Program-made: the position numbers and the translations under genes
DNA from: a virus
IMG/VR virus record: IMGVR_UViG_3300045131_002362
Coordinates: 1-64,000 of that record
Length of the DNA: 64,000 bases
Direction: 5' to 3' (one strand)
In this document: piece after piece, positions 58,640 to 64,000 of the stretch
Position numbering within the stretch: position 1 is the first letter of the stretch
Layout of the letters: the number at the start of each line of letters is the position of its first letter
The notes under the pieces: generated by a model
What the model was told of the DNA's origin: nothing
The model's input: the letters and a program-made list of their open reading frames with translations, nothing else
The model's database searches: none

Positions 58640-58920
58640 GACGCTCCTTTCGCCTTCTTGACAGCGATGCGTGCTAGTTCGGCCCCCTTGTCCATCGTTT
58701 CCAGATCGTCGGGGTCGAACTCGTAGAGCCAGAGGATCTCTTCCAGCGCCGCCAACATATCGGGTGCGGCGCGGATCAGCTCCGCGTTTCCTTCGATATC
58801 ACAAGGCCCGATTCTCGCAACGTGCGATTCGTCTTTAACCGAAACAATGTGCGTGGTCGTTACGAACTCGCCTGGCGTCGTCCTTTTCTGGATCTTCCAA
58901 GGTCCGGCTGTGTGATTCAC
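58636..58920 (-). CDS. NA-LI-AAPDMLAALE phage protein
   Basis: A 94-residue protein with HTAGPWKI at the start and NAELIRAAPDMLAALEEIL in the middle, the hallmark of a very widespread phage hypothetical family. Role unknown. Confidence 0.7.
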   Translation of the reverse strand: MNHTAGPWKIQKRTTPGEFVTTTHIVSVKDESHVARIGPCDIEGNAELIRAAPDMLAALEEILWLYEFDPDDLETMDKGAELARIAVKKAKGAS

Positions 58921-59321
58921 TTCGCCCCCTTTGCGCGCTTCTCGACCGCCGCGACGGCTTTGTTGTAGAACCTGGCGAAGCGGCGGGCCTGCGCCAAGCC
59001 AACAACCCTGCCGGTCTTGAGGTGGAAGTCAATTGCAATTGTCCCGTCAACGCAGCCCGCCACAGCATCTCTGAAGCGGTTGCTGCAAGTCGCGACCATT
59101 CCGGGACAATACTCGGCACCGCTCTCGTAGTGACCATAGCAGGGCAGCCCGAGGGCCGCAATGTTGCCAAGCTCTTCGCTTCCGCCGCCGTCAACCCCGT
59201 TGAAGCTGCCGTTCACGATGCAGTTCTCAACGGTCTCATCTTCCGGCTGTCCCAAATCAACCTCGATCGCCTCGCGGTCGCACTCGGCGTAATTCAGATG
59301 CAGCGTCGTCCTGTCGCTCAT
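58917..59321 (-). CDS. Unknown 134-residue protein
   Basis: Begins MSDRTTLHLNYAECDREA. Gly-rich centre with paired Cys (CYGHYESGAEYCPG) and a basic C-terminal helix. No family recognised. Confidence 0.5.
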   Translation of the reverse strand: MSDRTTLHLNYAECDREAIEVDLGQPEDETVENCIVNGSFNGVDGGGSEELGNIAALGLPCYGHYESGAEYCPGMVATCSNRFRDAVAGCVDGTIAIDFHLKTGRVVGLAQARRFARFYNKAVAAVEKRAKGAK

Positions 59322-59329
59322 ACAACCTT

Positions 59330-59923
59330 CTATTCTGCCGCGTCGATCGCGGCGTTCATTTCCTTCTCCAGCTTGTTGAGCGAGGCGCGGGCCTCGCTAC
59401 AGCGGGATCGAACACACTCACGCACGTCTTCGATCGCCGCTGCCTTGAGGCGCATCGCGTTGTCGCGGATGAAGAGGGCCAGCTTCTCGTGGATATGCTG
59501 CTTGATGAAGGCGCGCTCGCCCTCGGTCGGCTTCTGAAAGCCGCGAACGCGGATGGCGGGCCACTCCGTGCCGTTCTCGTAGACGATGTTCATCTCGCCC
59601 ATGTCGACGCCGCGCAACGTGAACGTGCCGGGGGCCGGGTGCGGGTCGCGCTGGTCCGGTACATAGCCAGCGTGGTCAACACGCGTGCTCTGGTCGTGGT
59701 TCTCCTTGTCGCTGCGCAGCAGGTCGCACCAGTACGTGCGGCCGATGCTCGGCTTCTCCATGTCGCACGGACGCCACTGCGGAATGAGTCCGCCATAATT
59801 GCGCCAGCGGAATCCTCCGCAGCAGCCCTCGAAGTCGGGTCTCGGCCCGATCTGCCGGACACACCAAAGCGTCTCGACAACGCAGCCTTTCTTCGTCTCG
59901 AATGCGATTTTCAGCTTCAGCAT
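59330..59923 (-). CDS. Unknown 197-residue protein
   Basis: Beta-rich N-terminal 120 residues with Cys and Trp (CCGGFRWRNYGGLIPQW), then a long helix at 140-195 (LALFIRDNAMRLKAAAIEDV). No family recognised. Confidence 0.5.
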   Translation of the reverse strand: MLKLKIAFETKKGCVVETLWCVRQIGPRPDFEGCCGGFRWRNYGGLIPQWRPCDMEKPSIGRTYWCDLLRSDKENHDQSTRVDHAGYVPDQRDPHPAPGTFTLRGVDMGEMNIVYENGTEWPAIRVRGFQKPTEGERAFIKQHIHEKLALFIRDNAMRLKAAAIEDVRECVRSRCSEARASLNKLEKEMNAAIDAAE

Positions 59924-60150
59924 GACACTTCCTCCTCGATGTGGTAGCTCTCGCGCTCACGGCGCGGGATTGTGTGGTCTGCCTTGCGACGCTCCTCGCA
60001 ACGGCCCTCGTGTTCGTGCAACTCTCGCACACTGTTCTCTGCCGACGCTCGGGTCGCGTCGGCCTGAATCGCCAGCCCGGTCTTGTCGTTCACGACATAG
60101 AAGCGTCCAGTGAACGCCCCGCCCGGCATGTCTGGATGTCTCTTGATCAT
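59917..60150 (-). CDS. Unknown 77-residue protein
   Basis: Begins MIKRHPDMPGGAFTGRFYVVND, ATGA-coupled to the small gene upstream. Glu/Arg-rich C-terminus. No family recognised. Confidence 0.5.
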   Translation of the reverse strand: MIKRHPDMPGGAFTGRFYVVNDKTGLAIQADATRASAENSVRELHEHEGRCEERRKADHTIPRRERESYHIEEEVSC

Positions 60151-60308
60151 TGTGATTTCTCCACATTGTATAGCGGCTTGCCTTGGTGTTCTCCGACGAC
60201 AAGCGTGTATTCTTCTGGAATTTCTAACTTTCCGAATCTCGTCACACACAGCCCTTCGAGGCTGAAATAACCGGACATCTCTTTGTCGCGACTGATCTTG
60301 ATCTTCAC
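60147..60308 (-). CDS. Small 53-residue protein
   Basis: GTG 60308 behind AAAGGATGG, ending in ATGA overlap with the next gene. Begins VKIKISRDKEMSGYFSLEG; all-beta. Function unknown. Confidence 0.55.
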   Translation of the reverse strand: MKIKISRDKEMSGYFSLEGLCVTRFGKLEIPEEYTLVVGEHQGKPLYNVEKSQ

Positions 60309-60339
60309 TTCAGACCATCCTTTTTGATTCCACGCGGAA

Positions 60340-61629
60340 TCAGTTGCCGTTCTTGTCGGTGAATTTCACGATCATCGTTGCGACATCGGTGCCGGAAGAT
60401 TTGAAAGCGCCCGAGTCGACATCTTCGATCTCCACACTGTAACCGTCCGCGAGTTCGGAAAAGCATCGACGGTCACGATTGGGCCACATGATCGCGACCA
60501 GGATTCCTCCGGGCCTGAGAAAGCGCAGCGCGTGCTTCACGTGCCGGCAGTCTTGATTTTTGGAGAACGGAGGGTTCATCACGATTCTGTCGAACGTGCC
60601 GAGATCCGCAACCGTCATGTCAAGAAAGTCACCGGAAAACACGGAAAACTTTGTGTTGTCGATCTTCGCGGCCTCTCGGTCCGACAGCTCGACGCCGGTG
60701 GCCTCGCAGCCTTCTGGCAGCGCCCTCAGAAGCGCCCCGTCACCTGCGCTCGGCTCCAGTACACGATTGCCGATCGCAATCTCGGCAAGTTCCACGACAT
60801 GCGCGGCGAGCTGGTCCGGCGTATAAAACGCCTGACGGTCTTTCTTCTCGTTTTCGAGATCCCCGGTCTCGATGTAGGCTGCCAACTTTTCGCGTGGATC
60901 GTCGGCGAACTTGAAACACTGCCCCGACGTGTTCCACTTCCCACCCAAAACGGTCATGACGGCCTTGACCTTTTCGTACAGATCCCTTGCGAGCTGCTTT
61001 TTCGGCAGTCGGACAAAGGTTTCCGCGATCTCGCACTGGGAGACGGCTGTCCGCACAGGGTCGTCCAAAAGGGCAGGAGGCGGGGTTTGTTTCTGACGCT
61101 TCACGGTTTCCTCTTTCTTTTTCGGGATTGTCTCTGCGTCGATCCTCGCGAGATAGCGCGACGCGAGTATCTGGTTTGAGACCACATACACGTCGGCCTT
61201 CTTCGTTTCGTGAACAACGACCTTGAAATACACCTTGTCGTTGCTCACGACCAGCATGTTCTCCTCGCAAGCCTTCAGCACTGCTGCGCTCGGGACGACT
61301 CGAAATGAACCGCACGGATAGTCGATCGTGACGAAATCCGAAACGATGAGCGAGCCGGCCTTGCTGTCGCCGTTGCCCGGCTTGAAAATGTCTTCCCATT
61401 TTTCAGGCCCGGGGAGAAGCGGCTCGCACAGATGGCCATAGTGGAACTTGGCCGACGGAGTGTGCAGCTTGGAAAGCAGCAGCTCCCTTCTTTCTGCGGG
61501 CGTCTCGAAGATATCGCCGTCTTCGCATTCCGTCCAGAGATCGCCCATGTCCTGTTCAAAAATCTTTGCGCGCTGGCCACGGTATGGTGCGCCGATGTTC
61601 ACGAAGATGCCTTCTTTGATGAGCTTCAT
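60340..61629 (-). CDS. N6-adenine DNA methyltransferase-like protein
   Basis: A 429-residue protein. Residues 265-400 hold a class I methyltransferase: FYTPDQLAAHVVELA, motif I VLEPSAGDGALL, motif IV RIVMNPPF, then LRPGGILVAIMWPN. NPPF marks N6-adenine or glutamine methyltransferases; with the FYTP start it fits the DNA type. The first 250 residues are unrelated and may recognise substrate or DNA. May protect phage DNA from restriction. Confidence 0.75.
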   Translation of the reverse strand: MKLIKEGIFVNIGAPYRGQRAKIFEQDMGDLWTECEDGDIFETPAERRELLLSKLHTPSAKFHYGHLCEPLLPGPEKWEDIFKPGNGDSKAGSLIVSDFVTIDYPCGSFRVVPSAAVLKACEENMLVVSNDKVYFKVVVHETKKADVYVVSNQILASRYLARIDAETIPKKKEETVKRQKQTPPPALLDDPVRTAVSQCEIAETFVRLPKKQLARDLYEKVKAVMTVLGGKWNTSGQCFKFADDPREKLAAYIETGDLENEKKDRQAFYTPDQLAAHVVELAEIAIGNRVLEPSAGDGALLRALPEGCEATGVELSDREAAKIDNTKFSVFSGDFLDMTVADLGTFDRIVMNPPFSKNQDCRHVKHALRFLRPGGILVAIMWPNRDRRCFSELADGYSVEIEDVDSGAFKSSGTDVATMIVKFTDKNGN

Positions 61630-62012
61630 TCGTCGCCTTCGCTTTCAAAATCGGGCATCACAATCCCGCTTCCGGCCGGATCTTTTCTAAGTTCCAAGCC
61701 GCCCATGTCACAGTTCTGAATCTTCAGGGCGCATCCGCGCCCGTCCCAGTTGAAGATGGGCTCGGGCTTGCCGTCACCAATGATGCGCCGCATCTCACGC
61801 AGGATGGCCACAGACTCGCGCTTTACGCGCGCCGTCTTGACCTCGCCGTTGCACCAACCGACAGACAAGGCGCGCGCCCTGCGCTCCAGGCGCAGCAGCT
61901 TGCGACACAGGCGCAGCGGATCGCGCTCTCGGCAGTTGGGCCAGATCGCGAGCAGATCACGTCCATGTCGCTCGATCTGCGCATTCATCTTCTCACGCTG
62001 TTTCGCGTTCAC
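61626..62012 (-). CDS. Unknown 128-residue protein
   Basis: Starts at GTG 62012 (GTGA overlap). Helical and Arg-rich N-terminal half (PLRLCRKLLRLERRARAL), then a small beta part (FNWDGRGCALKIQNCDMGG). No family recognised. Confidence 0.5.
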   Translation of the reverse strand: MNAKQREKMNAQIERHGRDLLAIWPNCRERDPLRLCRKLLRLERRARALSVGWCNGEVKTARVKRESVAILREMRRIIGDGKPEPIFNWDGRGCALKIQNCDMGGLELRKDPAGSGIVMPDFESEGDE

Positions 62013-62182
62013 GTTTCCTCCTTTGCCTCTTCATTCACCTCTTTCAGGAATATGGATACAGCCGTCCGTTTGTTGTAGCCCAAGTACTTCCTGCGAAAGA
62101 TTGCGTCGCCGATCTGCGCCTCGATAACAAGCCATCCGCTCGGCGGCGTCTTGATCGCAATGTCCTTTCGCGTAACCCTCAT
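62009..62182 (-). CDS. Small 57-residue protein
   Basis: ATG 62182 to TGA 62009. Begins MRVTRKDIAIKTPPSG and contains RKYLGYNKRTAVSIFLKEV, a strand-helix pattern of phage small proteins. Overlaps its neighbours by four bases on both sides. Function unknown. Confidence 0.6.
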   Translation of the reverse strand: MRVTRKDIAIKTPPSGWLVIEAQIGDAIFRRKYLGYNKRTAVSIFLKEVNEEAKEET

Positions 62183-62367
62183 TTACGCACCTCCTTCACT
62201 TTCGGGCGCTCAATTACGCCGGCAAGATACAGCGCCTCCTCGTCAAAAGGCTGTGAGAGGTCGCGCCGCATAGCATCGAGCATGTCTACGCTCCAGTCTC
62301 TAACATTGTCGTACTTGTGACGCTGCGCCCTCATATGCGCGACCCGCTGTTCGGTCGTCATAATCAC
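62179..62367 (-). CDS. Unknown 62-residue protein
   Basis: GTG 62367 with GAGGAGG seven bases upstream; an ATG two codons later is possible. Helical. No family recognised. Confidence 0.45.
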   Translation of the reverse strand: MIMTTEQRVAHMRAQRHKYDNVRDWSVDMLDAMRRDLSQPFDEEALYLAGVIERPKVKEVRK

Positions 62368-62612
62368 TTGCGAACCTCCTCATAGGCCGATACGGCCATT
62401 TCCAGTTCGCGAACGGCAGTCGACAGACGACAGGTAGGCCAGTCGCGAACGACATTCTTCGCCGCTCGGACAAGGATCTCCTCGGTTGACTTGCGTACGT
62501 TCTCGCGTCCACGTTTGGACTTTCGCAGCGCAGCCTTCTTCTCCTGCGCCCAATGGTACGTCGCCTGGTCTTCTTTGGACATCGTATCCAGAACACATTT
62601 CGGAATGCTCAT
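62364..62612 (-). CDS. Unknown 82-residue basic protein
   Basis: Begins MSIPKCVLDTMSKED behind GAGGAGGC. Lys/Arg-rich helix (ALRKSKRGRENVRKS). No family recognised. Confidence 0.45.
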   Translation of the reverse strand: MSIPKCVLDTMSKEDQATYHWAQEKKAALRKSKRGRENVRKSTEEILVRAAKNVVRDWPTCRLSTAVRELEMAVSAYEEVRK

Positions 62613-63055
62613 TTCGCCTCCTCGATGAGTTCGCCGTAGTAGTGGCCCGGTCGCAGGTTCCAAACGTCCAGATAGTCGTTCACGACGAGCTTGCGGCAGT
62701 CCTCCGGAAGATCCTCGAAGCGGATGCGCTTCCCGAGATGGCACTTGCGGCCGATCGCCGGGGGCCAGTGCCACCCAGGTTTCTCGCCCATCGTGTCGCA
62801 TGGCTGGATCTTCGTACTGCCCCACATGCCGACGCCCTGCGGATGGAAGGGCTCTCCGCTCATGGCGCGATACGGGTACTCGCCGCCGCACGCCTTGACG
62901 CACGCAGCCCCGCTGAACACGACGGTGTAGCGGTCGGTGCTTCCACCAGTGTCGGGGTCTCCACCGTTATCGTAGCAGCGAATCCAACGCGGGATTCCGT
63001 TCGGCATCAGCGACACGAGGCGCTTGGCCAGCATCGCGGGACTTTGCTTCTTCAT
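62609..63055 (-). CDS. Conserved phage protein with FHPQG motif
   Basis: A 148-residue protein. CYDNGG, DRYTVVFSG, GEPFHPQGVGMWG and HLGKRIRFEDLPEDCRKLV occur in order, a set shared by a common phage hypothetical family. Function unknown. Confidence 0.65.
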   Translation of the reverse strand: MKKQSPAMLAKRLVSLMPNGIPRWIRCYDNGGDPDTGGSTDRYTVVFSGAACVKACGGEYPYRAMSGEPFHPQGVGMWGSTKIQPCDTMGEKPGWHWPPAIGRKCHLGKRIRFEDLPEDCRKLVVNDYLDVWNLRPGHYYGELIEEAK

Positions 63056-63426
63056 CTTGCGTTCTCCGGTTTGAGCATTCCGCCGCTCTGAAGCGACGCT
63101 TCCAGATCGACCAGATCCTGTATCGGAACAGCCGTGAGAAGGTGGGCGTAGCCTCTCTTCTCAAAAGCATTTCTGGCAGCCGCAGCATCTTTCTCGGCGA
63201 CCAGAAAGTTGACCGTCGGCGGCGCCATGCCGTCACCGAACCTGATGCGACCTCCCGGTCCTGAACCACATGCGGGTTTGAAGTCGTTGTTCTTCATCGC
63301 GATCTTGTGCTCTACGCCGGCGGCGGTCAGAATGTCGCCGAAGAACTTCGCGTTCCGCTGGGCATAGTAGTCGTAGGGGCACACGCTATGGCATCCCGTC
63401 ACGCTCGCAACGATAAGTTCGCTCAT
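63052..63426 (-). CDS. Unknown 124-residue protein
   Basis: Begins MSELIVASVTGCHSVC behind AAGGAGCC. Alpha/beta with Gly-rich middle (CGSGPGGRIRFGDG). No family recognised. Confidence 0.5.
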   Translation of the reverse strand: MSELIVASVTGCHSVCPYDYYAQRNAKFFGDILTAAGVEHKIAMKNNDFKPACGSGPGGRIRFGDGMAPPTVNFLVAEKDAAAARNAFEKRGYAHLLTAVPIQDLVDLEASLQSGGMLKPENAR

Positions 63427-63683
63427 GCTTCCGGCTCCTTCCATTTGGGGTCGTTGAAAAGACAATACACCTTCGTATCGTTGGCGCAGAGGTCGACGAA
63501 CAGATCTTCGAGCTTGAAGCTCACCTCGGCATCGTTCTCACGCATCCGCGCCGCGCCCTCGATCAGCGTCGGCCGGCACATGTCGCGATCCACCTCGATC
63601 GTGCCGCTGAATTCGCCGACTGTCTTCCAATCCGTTTGTGACGCGTGATCTATTATGGCCACGTCTTTGCACACGAATCTCAT
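63423..63683 (-). CDS. Unknown 86-residue protein
   Basis: Begins MRFVCKDVAIIDHASQ. Coupled at both ends by four-base overlaps. No family recognised. Confidence 0.5.
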   Translation of the reverse strand: MRFVCKDVAIIDHASQTDWKTVGEFSGTIEVDRDMCRPTLIEGAARMRENDAEVSFKLEDLFVDLCANDTKVYCLFNDPKWKEPEA

Positions 63684-63916
63684 ACGCACTCCTTCCACAA
63701 TGCCTGATCCAGAACCGGCTTGCCGTCGATCCACAATTCGCCGGGAGGCAGGTTCAACCACATGCCGTTATCCTGCGCTTTGCCGTACACGGGCGTCCAC
63801 CGCTGCTCGCCATCGTGCCAGTAGCCGACTGCCGTCTTGTCCGGCCCGTAGATCGCGATGCGCTTGCCGGGGTTGTCCGTCTTGAGCTGTTCCGCCAGAC
63901 CTTCCGCTGTGTACAT
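63680..63916 (-). CDS. Unknown 78-residue protein
   Basis: Begins MYTAEGLAEQLKTDNPGK. Beta strands with Trp (VGYWHDGEQRWTPVYG), a pattern found in small phage proteins. No family recognised. Confidence 0.5.
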   Translation of the reverse strand: MYTAEGLAEQLKTDNPGKRIAIYGPDKTAVGYWHDGEQRWTPVYGKAQDNGMWLNLPPGELWIDGKPVLDQALWKECV

Positions 63917-63917
63917 T

Positions 63918-64000
63918 TTACACCCTGTATCCGTAGAAGCCCGTGCCGTCCCGCTTGCAGACGGCGCGTGCCAGATCGTCCATCGTACGTTTGCGCACAC
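63918..64000 (-). CDS. Partial small protein, cut by window end
   Basis: The frame ending at TAA 63920-63918 reads back as MDDLARAVCKRDGTGFYGYRV and continues with VRKRT to the window edge. The stop is one base before the next start, matching the local gene spacing. The true start may be outside the window. Confidence 0.45.
   Translation of the reverse strand, partial: VRKRTMDDLARAVCKRDGTGFYGYRV

Overview
The window reads as part of a dsDNA tailed-phage genome (or a prophage-sized piece of one), not a bacterial chromosome. Two gene-dense arms converge on a strong terminator near 18.6 kb. The left arm (1-18.6 kb, + strand) is the tail and late module. The right arm (18.65-64 kb, - strand) holds about 90 tightly packed genes for replication, recombination, nucleotide and RNA functions, then a long run of tiny coupled genes. 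Terminase, portal, capsid and integrase are absent, so the genome continues past both ends. No sheath gene is seen, which suggests a siphovirus, but the missing head and tail genes make this tentative.

Left arm: a small gene behind a duplicated promoter, tail tube, tail-assembly chaperone with a likely programmed +1 frameshift, a 1290-residue tape measure, distal tail proteins, an adhesin with four BACON-like domains, two large proteins with export signals (one with calcium-binding DxDxDG motifs), a membrane protein, a glutaredoxin-like/lipoprotein fusion, a DUF1353 protein and a small exported protein. The DxDxDG repeats, TNG-rich exported fibres and BACON domains recall surface proteins of Verrucomicrobiota/Kiritimatiellota/Lentisphaerota and Bacteroidota. 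A PVC-group host is an inference with low to moderate confidence.

Right arm, in transcription order (64 kb down to 18.6 kb): about 40 small genes with an N6-adenine methyltransferase; a PAPS-reductase-like/Gp88 pair; an intergenic region of 330 bases with repeated TGTCACA sites (candidate origin or operator); an HNH protein; sliding-clamp candidate; 5'-3' exonuclease; a Rad50/SbcC ATPase split into two genes around an Mre11/SbcD gene; cytosine methyltransferase-like protein; HNH; family B DNA polymerase; SSB; clamp loader; a phage tmRNA followed one base later by tRNA-Gln; nucleotidyltransferase; RecA-like ATPase; a helicase-primase with unusual domain order; DnaB-like helicase; SNF2 helicase; radical SAM/SPASM protein; MazG-like hydrolase and HNH. 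Together these make a nearly self-sufficient replisome and recombination system.

Two promoter types mark the arms. Left-arm genes and the HNH gene at 49 kb have sigma70-like promoters (TTGNNN, 17-18 bases, TANNNT). Four right-arm operons share a different element, GGCGCGGGAA-N9-TTCGGATATAATG, just upstream of the clamp, SSB, tmRNA and radical SAM operons. The most unusual points are the tmRNA/tRNA pair with its own tag, the split Rad50, and a 55-residue module shared by the primase N-terminus and (twice) by an HNH protein.
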